Origin: Comamonas sp. | Lineage (GTDB): Bacteria; Pseudomonadota; Gammaproteobacteria; Burkholderiales; Burkholderiaceae_C | Reading direction: 5' to 3' | DNA length: 64,000 bases | Assembly: GCA_028690035.1 (NCBI GenBank) | Contig: JAQVCA010000001.1 | Span: 95,940 to 159,939 of the forward strand | Shown: piece after piece, positions 27,599-36,261 of the stretch | How the letters are laid out: each line of letters starts with the position of its first letter | Position numbering within the stretch: the stretch's first letter is position 1 | Position numbers and translations under genes: made by a program | Notes under the pieces: generated by a model | The model's input: only the letters and a program-made list of their open reading frames with translations | Told to the model about the DNA's origin: nothing | Database searches by the model: none

Positions 27599-30500
27599 AT
27601 GTCGCTGCCACGCTTAACCCCCGGTCACAAGTTTTCTTTGCCCCTGCCCACGCCCAGCGCCGATGCCTTGCTGCTGGCGCAACTGGCCCAGCGCCAGGCT
27701 GCGGCCGGGCAGCTCACTGCCATCGTCTGCGCCGAAGCCAGCGACGCGCACCGCCTGCAAGAAGAAATCGCCTTCTTTGCCCCGGCGCTGCGCTGCGTGC
27801 TGTTTCCCGACTGGGAGACGCTGCCCTACGACAGCTTCTCACCGCACCAGGATTTGATCAGCGAGCGCCTGGCCACGCTGTGGGCCATCTGCCAGGGGCA
27901 GGCCGATGTGGTGCTGCTGCCCGCCAGCACGGCGCTGTACCGGCTGGCACCGCTCTCATTCCTGGCGGCTTACACCTTTGTGTTTGAGCAAGGCCAAAAG
28001 CTCGATGCCGAGCGCCTGAAAGCGCAGCTGACCCTGGCGGGCTACCAACACGTCAGCCAGGTGGTGGGCCATGGCGAGTACGCCGTGCGCGGCAGCTTGA
28101 TCGACCTGTTCCCCATGGGCAGCGAGGTGCCCTACCGCGTGGACCTGTTCGACGACGAGATCGACTCCATCCGCACCTTCGACCCCGACAGCCAGCGCAG
28201 CCAAGACCTGGTGCAGCATGTGCGCCTGCTGCCCGGGCGCGAGTTTCCGATGGACGAGGCCGCGCGCACCCAGTTTCGCCAGCGCTGGCGCGAGCTGCTG
28301 GAAGGCGACCCGACCAAAAGCCGTATCTACAAAGACATGGGCGCCGGGCTGGCCACGGCGGGCATTGAGTACTACCTGCCGCTGTTTTTTGACGCAACGG
28401 CCACGGTCTTTGACTACCTCGGCCCCCAGGCCACGCTGGTGCTGCATGGCGAGATGGAGGTGCCGCTGCAGCGCTTTTGGCACGACACGCAAGAGCGCTG
28501 GCGCATGGTGCAAGGCGACCCCGAGCGCCCCGCCCTGCCGCCGCACACGCTGTTTTTGAGCGCCGAGCAGTTCTACACCCTGGCCAAGCCCTACGCCCAG
28601 CTGGTGCTGCGCCCCGCACAGGCTGGTGCTGCCGAAGGCGAAGGGCAAGGCACCGGCCCAGGAGCGCGCGACGCAGCAACCGCGCCCCTGCCCCCGCTGG
28701 CCGCCGAGCGCCATGCCGATGAGCCGCTGCAGCGCCTGCAGCACCACCTGCAGCAGTTGGCCGCACAGGGCCGCCGCGCCCTGGTGCTGGCCGAAAGCCC
28801 GGGCCGACGCGAAAGCCTGCTGGACTTTCTGCGCGCCAGCAGCATCACCCCGGTCGGCTTTGACAGCCTGCAGGCCTTTGTGGACAGCCCGCAGCAGCCC
28901 CTGGGCATCGCCGTCAGCGCGCTCATGCGCGGCTTCAGCTGGCGCACACACGGCATTGATCTCATCACCGAGGCCGAGCTGTTCGAGACCAGCGCCAGCG
29001 GCGTGCGCCGGCGCAAAAAGCAAGAGCAGGTCAGCGATGTGGACATGCTCATCCGCGACCTGTCGGAGCTGAAAATTGGCGACCCCGTGGTGCACAACCA
29101 GCACGGCATTGGCCGCTACCATGGCCTCATCCACATGGACATGGGCCAAACCAACGCCGATGGCAGCCCGGTGCTGCAAGAGTTTCTGCATCTGGAATAC
29201 GCCGACAAGGCGGTGCTCTACGTGCCGGTGAGCCAGCTACAGCAAATCAGCCGCTACACCGGCGTGACGCCCGAATCGGCCCCGCTGCACAAGCTGGGCG
29301 GCAGCCAGTGGGAAAAAGCCAAGCGCAAAGCCGCCGAACAGGTGCGCGATGCCGCGGCCGAGCTGCTCAACATCTACGCGCGCCGCGCCGCGCGCCAAGG
29401 CCATGCTTTCCGCCTGAACCCGCAGGACTACGCGCAGTTTGCGCAAGACTTTGGCTTTGAAGAAACCGCTGACCAGCAAGCGGCGATTGCTGCGGTGATC
29501 GGCGACCTGATCAGCCCGCAGCCCATGGACCGACTGATCTGCGGCGATGTGGGCTTTGGCAAAACCGAAGTGGCCTTGCGCGCCGCCTTTGTCGCCGCGA
29601 TGGCGGGCAAGCAAGTGGCCTTTCTGGCTCCCACCACCTTGCTGGCCGAGCAACACTACCAAACGCTGGTGGATCGCTTTGCCAAGTGGCCGGTGCGCAT
29701 TGCCGAGATGAGCCGCTTTCGCACCACCAAAGAGATCAATGCCGCCCTGAAAGGCCTGGCCGAAGGCAGCATCGACATCGTCGTAGGCACGCACAAGCTC
29801 TTGAGCGCCAACACCAAATTTCACGACCTGGGCCTGCTCATCATCGACGAAGAACACCGCTTTGGCGTGCGCCACAAAGAGGCCATGAAGCAGCTGCGCG
29901 CCGAGGTCGATGTGCTGACGCTGACCGCCACGCCCATCCCCCGCACCATGGGCATGGCGCTGGAAGGCTTGCGCGATTTATCGGTGATTGCCACCGCCCC
30001 GCAACGGCGTCTGGCGATCAAAACCTTTGTGCGCTCTGAGAGCCAGGGCGTGATCCGCGAAGCCGTGCTGCGTGAATTCAAACGCGGCGGGCAGGTGTAC
30101 TTTTTGCACAACGAGGTAGACACCATTGAAAACCGCCGCCAAGCGCTGCAAGAGATCCTGCCCGAGGCGCGCATTGCCATTGCCCACGGCCAGATGCCCG
30201 AGCGCGAACTCGAGCGGGTGATGCGCGACTTTGTCGCCCAGCGCTTCAACCTGCTGCTGTGCTCGACCATCATCGAAACCGGCATCGACGTACCCACCGC
30301 CAACACCATCATCATGGCGCGCGCCGACAAGTTTGGCCTGGCCCAGCTGCACCAGCTGCGCGGGCGCGTGGGCCGCAGCCACCACCAAGCCTATGCCTAC
30401 CTGATGGTGCCGGACGTGCAAAGCCTGACCAAACAAGCCCAGCAGCGCCTGGAAGCCATCCAAGAGATGGAAGAGCTGGGCAGCGGCTTTTATCTGGCCA

Positions 30501-31114
30501 TGCACGACCTGGAAATTCGTGGTGCCGGTGAAGTGCTGGGCGAGCACCAGAGCGGCAACATGATGGAAATTGGCTTCCAGCTCTACAACGAGATGCTGTC
30601 CGAGGCCGTACGCAGCCTGAAAAACGGCAAAGAGCCCGATTTGCTCTCGCCCCTGCAAGCGGCCACCGACATCAACCTGCACGCCCCGGCGCTGCTGCCC
30701 AGCGACTACTGCGGCGATGTGCAGCTGCGCCTGTCGCTGTACAAAAAGCTGGCCACGGCCAAAACCAGCGACCAGATCGACACCTTGCTCGAAGAAATCG
30801 TCGACCGCTTTGGCAAGCTGCCCGCCCAGGCGCAAACGCTCATCGACACGCACCGCCTGCGCGTGCTGGCCGAGCCCTACGGCGTGGTGAAGGTGGATGC
30901 CACCCCGGGCGTGATCCTGATCACCTTCAAGCCCAACCCGCCGATCGATCCGATGCACATCATCGGCCTGATCCAGAAGAACAAACATATCAAGCTGGCG
31001 GGCAACGACAAGCTGCGCATTGAGCGCGAGCTGCCCGATCCTGCTGCCCGTGCCCAGCTGGTGCGCGATATTTTGAAAAATCTGGGTCAACCGCTGACCA
31101 CGCAAGCGGCATAA
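27599..31114 (+). CDS. mfd: transcription-repair coupling factor
   Basis: Mfd throughout: RNA polymerase-interacting domain VVHNQHGIGRYHGLIHMDMG, helicase DRLICGDVGFGKTEVALRAAFVA, LIIDEEHRFGVRHKEAMK. Start taken at MSLPRLTPGHKFSLP, not the longer track ORF. Confidence 0.96.
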   Translation: MSLPRLTPGHKFSLPLPTPSADALLLAQLAQRQAAAGQLTAIVCAEASDAHRLQEEIAFFAPALRCVLFPDWETLPYDSFSPHQDLISERLATLWAICQGQADVVLLPASTALYRLAPLSFLAAYTFVFEQGQKLDAERLKAQLTLAGYQHVSQVVGHGEYAVRGSLIDLFPMGSEVPYRVDLFDDEIDSIRTFDPDSQRSQDLVQHVRLLPGREFPMDEAARTQFRQRWRELLEGDPTKSRIYKDMGAGLATAGIEYYLPLFFDATATVFDYLGPQATLVLHGEMEVPLQRFWHDTQERWRMVQGDPERPALPPHTLFLSAEQFYTLAKPYAQLVLRPAQAGAAEGEGQGTGPGARDAATAPLPPLAAERHADEPLQRLQHHLQQLAAQGRRALVLAESPGRRESLLDFLRASSITPVGFDSLQAFVDSPQQPLGIAVSALMRGFSWRTHGIDLITEAELFETSASGVRRRKKQEQVSDVDMLIRDLSELKIGDPVVHNQHGIGRYHGLIHMDMGQTNADGSPVLQEFLHLEYADKAVLYVPVSQLQQISRYTGVTPESAPLHKLGGSQWEKAKRKAAEQVRDAAAELLNIYARRAARQGHAFRLNPQDYAQFAQDFGFEETADQQAAIAAVIGDLISPQPMDRLICGDVGFGKTEVALRAAFVAAMAGKQVAFLAPTTLLAEQHYQTLVDRFAKWPVRIAEMSRFRTTKEINAALKGLAEGSIDIVVGTHKLLSANTKFHDLGLLIIDEEHRFGVRHKEAMKQLRAEVDVLTLTATPIPRTMGMALEGLRDLSVIATAPQRRLAIKTFVRSESQGVIREAVLREFKRGGQVYFLHNEVDTIENRRQALQEILPEARIAIAHGQMPERELERVMRDFVAQRFNLLLCSTIIETGIDVPTANTIIMARADKFGLAQLHQLRGRVGRSHHQAYAYLMVPDVQSLTKQAQQRLEAIQEMEELGSGFYLAMHDLEIRGAGEVLGEHQSGNMMEIGFQLYNEMLSEAVRSLKNGKEPDLLSPLQAATDINLHAPALLPSDYCGDVQLRLSLYKKLATAKTSDQIDTLLEEIVDRFGKLPAQAQTLIDTHRLRVLAEPYGVVKVDATPGVILITFKPNPPIDPMHIIGLIQKNKHIKLAGNDKLRIERELPDPAARAQLVRDILKNLGQPLTTQAA

Positions 31115-31126
31115 GGAGAAGGTGCG

Positions 31127-31792
31127 ATGCCTTTTTTAGAAACCGCGCTGGCGGCTCTGGCCTTGGGCGTGGCGCTGCTGCTGCGCCCGTGGCGCCAGTT
31201 GGCCAGCAGCCGCCCCCTGGTCACGCAAACGCATGGTGACCTCAGCGCGCTGTGGACGCCGCTGCTGGCCACCTTGGTCATCCTGCCGTGGCTGTGGGCG
31301 CTGCCCACGCTGCACAAAATGCCGCTGCAATTGCAGTGGTCGGGCGCGTGTCTGGTCACGCTCACTCTGGGGTGGCCGCTGGCGGTGCCCACGCTGCTGG
31401 CGGTGGGCGCTATTGCTTGCCTGCTCTCGCCCGGTTTGGATGCCGAAGCGGCACTCAAACTCAGCGTGTGGCACGGTCTGGTGCCCGCCACATTGGCCCT
31501 GTGCTGGGGCGCGCTGCTGCGCCGCTTTTTGGGTACCAAGGTGTTTGTCTATATCTTTGGCCGGGGCTTTGTCGGCACCGTGCTGTGCCTGTTTGCCTCG
31601 GGCCTGCTGGCACAACTGGCGGGGGAACAGCTGCCCGGCGTGCACCAAGAGCTGGGCAAAATCGCACGCTGGCTGATGGCCTGGGGCGATGCCGTCATCA
31701 CCGGCATGATGGCCGCCGTGTTCGTAGCCTATAAACCCCAATGGCTGGCCACCTGGTCGGACGATTTGTATTTGTATAACAAAAATGGCTAA
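31127..31792 (+). CDS. polytopic membrane protein, possible ECF-type transporter permease (CbiM-like)
   Basis: Multiple hydrophobic segments; LGTKVFVYIFGRGFVGTVLCLFASGLLAQL...AWGDAVITGMMAAVFVAYKPQWLATWSDDLYL. Confidence 0.55.
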   Translation: MPFLETALAALALGVALLLRPWRQLASSRPLVTQTHGDLSALWTPLLATLVILPWLWALPTLHKMPLQLQWSGACLVTLTLGWPLAVPTLLAVGAIACLLSPGLDAEAALKLSVWHGLVPATLALCWGALLRRFLGTKVFVYIFGRGFVGTVLCLFASGLLAQLAGEQLPGVHQELGKIARWLMAWGDAVITGMMAAVFVAYKPQWLATWSDDLYLYNKNG

Positions 31793-31826
31793 AACGCTTG
31801 TCCAGCAAGCGGTTGCAGCTATTCTT
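31781..31826. repeat. Short two-armed copy of dispersed repeat
   Basis: aaaaatggctaaaacgcttg-tccag-caagcggttgcagctattctt overlapping the stop of the upstream gene. Confidence 0.6.
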
Positions 31827-31880
31827 TTCAACCAAGCACACCGCTATTGCTGCGGTGGGCACTTCTTCTTGTTACGCTGT

Positions 31881-32588
31881 ATGAGCACTGAAATCTCCCC
31901 CGGTCTGGTCGTGAAAGACACCCCTCTGTCGCAAAAACTCAGCGACTACCAACTGATCGCTTTCGACATGGATTCGACCCTGATCACCATCGAATGCATC
32001 GATGAAATTGCCGATGCCGCTGGGCGCAAGGCCGAGGTGGCCGCCATCACCGAAGCGGCCATGCGCGGTGAGATCACCGACTTCAAAGACAGCCTGCGCC
32101 GGCGTTTGGCACTGCTGCAGGGCGTGCCCGTCAGCCACCTAGAGGCGGTGTTCACCGAACGCCTGCGCTTCAATCCCGGTGCGCAGGAGTTGATGGCGGC
32201 AGCGCGCGCTGCTGGCCTGAAGACGCTGCTGGTGTCGGGTGGCTTTACGTTTTTTGCCGATCGTGTCAAGGCCGGTCTGGGCATGGACTTCGCCCGCGCC
32301 AACCAGCTGGAAGTACACGATGGCCACCTGACTGGCCGCCTGATCGAACAGTGCTGGGGCGATATTTGCGACGGTGCTGAAAAGCGCCGCACCCTGCTGG
32401 AAGTGGCCAGTCTGCTGGGCGTCGCCCCGGCACAGTGCATTGCCGTGGGCGATGGCAGCAACGACATTCCCATGATGGAAGCGGCGGGCCTGTCCGTGGC
32501 CTACCACGCCAAGCCGCGCGTGCGCAGCGTGGCCAAGGTGTGCATTAATGAAGGTGGCCTGGATCGTTTGCTGGAACTTTTGCGCTGA
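31881..32588 (+). CDS. serB: phosphoserine phosphatase
   Basis: YQLIAFDMDSTLITIECIDEIADAAGRKAEVAAITEAAMRGEITDFKDSLRRRLALL...AVGDGSNDIPMMEAAGLSVAYHAKP. Confidence 0.95.
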   Translation: MSTEISPGLVVKDTPLSQKLSDYQLIAFDMDSTLITIECIDEIADAAGRKAEVAAITEAAMRGEITDFKDSLRRRLALLQGVPVSHLEAVFTERLRFNPGAQELMAAARAAGLKTLLVSGGFTFFADRVKAGLGMDFARANQLEVHDGHLTGRLIEQCWGDICDGAEKRRTLLEVASLLGVAPAQCIAVGDGSNDIPMMEAAGLSVAYHAKPRVRSVAKVCINEGGLDRLLELLR

Positions 32589-32700
32589 TTTTTTTTCTGA
32601 TGCCCGCCGCTTGTCTGCGAGGGCAAGCGGCACCATGTACCTAATACGTACGCTACAGCAGCCAGTGCTGCAGGTATTTTTCTTCTTATAAGGGACTTTT

Positions 32701-33246
32701 GTGAACACTTCTTTGCGCACCACCGCTTCTGTCATCGCTGTCACCGTTGCAGCCCTGGCTGCTCCTTCGCTGGCCCACGCCAAGCGCATGGGCGCTAGCA
32801 AGTCGGCGCCCCGTCCAGCAGCGGCCCGCCCTGCGGCTCCCGCTCCCCAGCCTGCAGCCCCCGCTGCTGCTGCCAAGCCCGCCACACCGGCCACGCCCGC
32901 AACACCTGCAGCCCCTGCCCCCGCCGCCGCTGCAGCACCTGCTGCGGCCCCAGCGGCAGCGGCGGCACCAGCAGCTGGTGGCTCGGGCATGATGGGCACC
33001 ATCGCAGGCGCTGCGGTGGGTGCCGTCGCAGGCACCATGGCAGGCAATGCACTGGCTGGCGCCATGGGTGGTGGCTCGGAAGCCGACGCCAAGGCCGAAG
33101 CCGATGCGAAAGCCAAGGCAGATGCCGAAGCCAAGGCCAAGGCTGAAGCAGAAGCCAAGGCCGCTGAGGCCGAGGCCGCTGCCCTGCAAAAGCAGCTGGA
33201 AGCCGCCCAGGCCAAAGCCGCTGCTGCACGCTCGGCTGCCCAATGA
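32701..33246 (+). CDS. low-complexity Ala/Pro-rich secreted protein with glycine-zipper segment and KAEA coiled tail
   Basis: GTG start; signal peptide MNTSLRTTASVIAVTVAALAAPSLAHA; Pro/Ala repeats; GMMGTIAGAAVGAVAGTMAGNALAGAMGGG; (KAEADAKAKAD)n tail. Confidence 0.75.
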   Translation: MNTSLRTTASVIAVTVAALAAPSLAHAKRMGASKSAPRPAAARPAAPAPQPAAPAAAAKPATPATPATPAAPAPAAAAAPAAAPAAAAAPAAGGSGMMGTIAGAAVGAVAGTMAGNALAGAMGGGSEADAKAEADAKAKADAEAKAKAEAEAKAAEAEAAALQKQLEAAQAKAAAARSAAQ

Positions 33247-33388
33247 GATAAAAACGTATAAAGATTGATTTCTTTATAACCAAACAACGTTTTTGTTGAA
33301 GCACTCTGTGGGTCTAAGCGCTACACTGGTGGCCTTGTCCCTCAGAGTACCCACTCAAGGGTGTTGTGACTTTTCATTCTTGCCCACC

Positions 33389-34174
33389 ATGCTGAAAAAA
33401 ACCCTGACTGCTGTGGCTATCGCCACCCTGGCCTTCACCGCCCAAGCTGCCGATGTATTGAAAGTGGCTGCTACCGCTGTGCCCCACGCCGAAATCCTGA
33501 ATTTCGTCAAACCCCAGCTCAAGGCCCAGGGCATTGAACTGCAGGTGAAAGAGTTCAGCGACTACGTGCAACCCAACGCTGCCGTGCAAGACAAACAGCT
33601 CGATGCCAACTTCTTCCAGCACCAGCCCTATCTGGACAGCTACAACAAAGACCGCAAGAGCGACCTGGTGCAGGTGCCCAATGGCAAAGTCCACGTAGAG
33701 CCCTTTGGCGCCTACTCCAGCAAGATCAAGACGATTGCAGAGCTCAAAGACGGCGCAACCGTCGCCATCCCCAACGACCCCTCCAACGGTGGCCGCGCGT
33801 TGATTTTGTTGGCCAAGCAAGGGCTGATCGCACTGAAAGACCCTGCCAGCCTGACACCCACGCCGCTGGATATCGTCAAAAACCCGAAAAAACTCAAGTT
33901 CAAAGAGCTCGAAGCGCCTCTGCTGCCGCGTGCCCTGGCCGATGTGGATCTGGCCCTGATCAACACCAACTACGCCATAGAAGCCAAGCTCAACCCCACC
34001 AAGGATGCATTGTTCATTGAAGGGGCCGATTCGCCCTACACCAACATCGTGGCGGCTCGCAAGGATCGTGCCGAGGGTGCCGACATCGCCAAACTGATGC
34101 AAGCCCTGCGCAGCCCCGAGGTGAAGCAGTTCATTCAAGAAAAATACCAGGGTGCGGTGGTGCCCGCCTTCTAA
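33389..34174 (+). CDS. metQ: methionine ABC transporter substrate-binding protein (MetQ/NlpA family)
   Basis: MLKKTLTAVAIATLAFTAQAADVLKVAATAVPHAEILNFVKPQLKAQGIELQVKEFSDYVQPNAAVQDKQLDANFFQHQPYL. Confidence 0.93.
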   Translation: MLKKTLTAVAIATLAFTAQAADVLKVAATAVPHAEILNFVKPQLKAQGIELQVKEFSDYVQPNAAVQDKQLDANFFQHQPYLDSYNKDRKSDLVQVPNGKVHVEPFGAYSSKIKTIAELKDGATVAIPNDPSNGGRALILLAKQGLIALKDPASLTPTPLDIVKNPKKLKFKELEAPLLPRALADVDLALINTNYAIEAKLNPTKDALFIEGADSPYTNIVAARKDRAEGADIAKLMQALRSPEVKQFIQEKYQGAVVPAF

Positions 34175-34197
34175 GGCATATCCCCGATGAAAACCAG

Positions 34198-34222
34198 AGC
34201 ACGGCCCAGGCCGTGCTTTTTT
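34198..34222 (+). terminator. Rho-independent terminator after metQ
   Basis: AGCACGGCC-ca-GGCCGTGCTTTTTT, perfect stem plus U-tract. Confidence 0.85.
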
Positions 34223-34317
34223 ATGTCGGCACAGTGCAGGTTTTCACGGTTGCAGCGCCAGTTTTCGCTGGCATGATGTGCGGCTGATGCGTTTTCCACT
34301 ACCTATCAAAATTTGCT

Positions 34318-34623
34318 ATGACCGATACGACCATCCCCTTGAGCAAGGCCATCACCAAAGGATTGAGCGAAGTGACGCGCGAGCGCACCTTGTTGATCCA
34401 TGCACAACAAATGGGCAACGGCAACCCCAAGGTCATCAACTTCCGGGGCGATGTGGCCGAGGATTACCAGTACGACAAAATCAAGCCGCTCTCCACCAAA
34501 GCCCAGGCCATGGGCAACGTGGTGGTCATCGAGGGCGAAAGCCAGAAAACCGGCACGGTGGGCAATTACCAAATCTTGGCCAACCAGTGGGGCTTGCTCG
34601 AAGCACTGGCCAAGTTAGGCTAA
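34318..34623 (+). CDS. hypothetical protein (~101 aa)
   Basis: MTDTTIPLSKAITKGLSEVTRERTLLIHAQQMGNGNPKVINFRGDVAEDYQYDKIKPLSTKAQ; good coding composition. Confidence 0.6.
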   Translation: MTDTTIPLSKAITKGLSEVTRERTLLIHAQQMGNGNPKVINFRGDVAEDYQYDKIKPLSTKAQAMGNVVVIEGESQKTGTVGNYQILANQWGLLEALAKLG

Positions 34624-34626
34624 AAC

Positions 34627-34711
34627 CATAGCTGGCTGCGCAGTTCTGGCAATGTTTTTTAAATAAAAATTCTTAAAAAACCTTGCCAGATAAGCGACAG
34701 CAGCTATAAAA
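34627..34711. repeat. Two-armed dispersed repeat between convergent genes
   Basis: atagctggctgcgc ... gcgacagcagctat with inner pairing tctggcaa...ttgccaga. Confidence 0.65.
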
Positions 34712-34712
34712 A

Positions 34713-35189
34713 TTATGACTCTTCAGCCTCGTGGCGCATCTTGCGCCCCAGCTCCTGCACGTTGAAGTCCAGCAGCTTTGTGGCCAGCACGGTCTCCCAC
34801 AGAAAACCGGCCAGGGCACAGATAAACGACACCACGCCCGCTAAAAAACAGCTGAACACCGCCACCCCGTGGACACCCCACTCGGGGCCGATAAACAGCA
34901 GCACGATCGTTAGACCAATCAGAAAGCCGCACAGCGTCAGCAAGCCAATCGATAAATTGGCCAGACGCCCGCGTGAGCGCAGGTAATCGAGTTCGTGCAG
35001 ACCACGATCGATTTCAGCCTGCTCTGCGCTGTGCCGAATGGCTTGCGCCACCACCCGCGCGCGGTCGATGATGCGCGCCAGACGCCCTGCTACGACGGAA
35101 ATCATGCCCGCCACAGCGGTAAGAAAAAATACCGGTGCCAGCGACAGCTGCACGCTGTGCGTGACGCTGTCCATATCCATTGCCATCAT
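34713..35189 (-). CDS. DUF2721 family membrane protein
   Basis: SVTHSVQLSLAPVFFLTAVAGMISVVAGRLARIIDRARVVAQ. Confidence 0.8.
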   Translation of the reverse strand: MMAMDMDSVTHSVQLSLAPVFFLTAVAGMISVVAGRLARIIDRARVVAQAIRHSAEQAEIDRGLHELDYLRSRGRLANLSIGLLTLCGFLIGLTIVLLFIGPEWGVHGVAVFSCFLAGVVSFICALAGFLWETVLATKLLDFNVQELGRKMRHEAEES

Positions 35190-35258
35190 GGTTAATTTGC
35201 ATTGGGTCGTACGTACCGTTGGGGATCAGGCCAGTTGCCTGCCCATCCATTGCACGCA

Positions 35259-35272
35259 TTGACTTGTGTCAA
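35259..35272. promoter_or_regulatory. FNR/ANR-type box TTGACttgtGTCAA
   Basis: Perfect dyad, 80 bp upstream of the DUF3149 start codon. Confidence 0.6.
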
Positions 35273-35351
35273 TTGAAGAAGCACGGGAAGCGTGGATATT
35301 AGATGCATTGCGTTTATCCCATCCAATGTTTACAAGCAAGGCGAGGCTTTT

Positions 35352-35516
35352 ATGAAAATGTTGATCGACTTATTCTCTACCGATTACGGTCTGATGAGCT
35401 TGATCGTGATCGCGATTGTGGTTGCCATGTGGATTTGGTTCACCATTTTGTTCATGGGCAAGATCCGTCTGGGGGAGGATCCCACGCGGAATGCGTCCAA
35501 GAGCGGCAAGTCTTGA
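35352..35516 (+). CDS. DUF3149 small membrane protein
   Basis: MKMLIDLFSTDYGLMSLIVIAIVVAMWIWFTILFMGKIRLGEDPTRNASKSGKS (54 aa, one transmembrane segment). Confidence 0.85.
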   Translation: MKMLIDLFSTDYGLMSLIVIAIVVAMWIWFTILFMGKIRLGEDPTRNASKSGKS

Positions 35517-35536
35517 GGGCGGTGACCTGTTTTTCA

Positions 35537-35562
35537 AAAGCTGCCTTGGGCAGCTTTTTTTA
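35537..35562 (+). terminator. Rho-independent terminator after DUF3149 gene
   Basis: AAAGCTGCC-ttgg-GCAGCTTTTTTT. Confidence 0.85.
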
Positions 35563-35595
35563 TTGGGCACCGATCACCCGCATGGGCCTGCACTC

Positions 35596-36261
35596 TCAAC
35601 GGTGGCTGATGCGACGCACCAGCCAATCGCCCAGACTTTGAATGATCTGGACAAACACGATCAGCACCAGCACCACCACCAGCATCACATCCGGCAAAAA
35701 GCGCTGGTAGCCGTAACGAATGCCCAAGTCGCCCAAGCCTCCTCCCCCCACAGCCCCAGCCATGGCAGAGTAGCCCGTCAAGCTCACCAGGCTGATGGTC
35801 AACGCGGCCACAATGCCAGGCATGGCCTCGGGCAAAAGTACCTTCAGCACGATTTGGCTGGTGCTGGCGCCCATGGCCTGGGCCGCTTCGATCAGGCCAG
35901 CATCGACTTCGCGCAGCGCCGTTTCCACCAAACGCGCCATGAAAGGCGCCACCGCCACTGTCAGTGGCACCACTGCCGCCCACGTGCCAATGGAAGAGCC
36001 GGTAACCCAGCGGGTGAAGGGAATGATGGCCACCAGCAAGATGATGAACGGGGTGGAGCGTGCGGCATTCACCAATCCGCCCACGATGGCATTGAGCGGC
36101 GGGTTGGGCAGGATGCCGCCACGATCGGTCAGGCGCAAGAACACGCCCAGTGGCACACCGAATACGGCACCCAGCAGGCCGGAGATGCCCACCATGATGA
36201 TGGTCTCCCACAGCGCCTCAAGCAGCAACTGCACCATCATTTCCGAAAAATTCTCAAACAT
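35596..36261 (-). CDS. metI: methionine ABC transporter permease
   Basis: [42 protein letters not shown]...[49 protein letters not shown]. Confidence 0.93.
   Translation of the reverse strand: MFENFSEMMVQLLLEALWETIIMVGISGLLGAVFGVPLGVFLRLTDRGGILPNPPLNAIVGGLVNAARSTPFIILLVAIIPFTRWVTGSSIGTWAAVVPLTVAVAPFMARLVETALREVDAGLIEAAQAMGASTSQIVLKVLLPEAMPGIVAALTISLVSLTGYSAMAGAVGGGGLGDLGIRYGYQRFLPDVMLVVVLVLIVFVQIIQSLGDWLVRRISHR

Noticed and set aside
27956-31105. 411 aa and 375 aa minus-strand ORFs
   Set aside because: Shadows of mfd.
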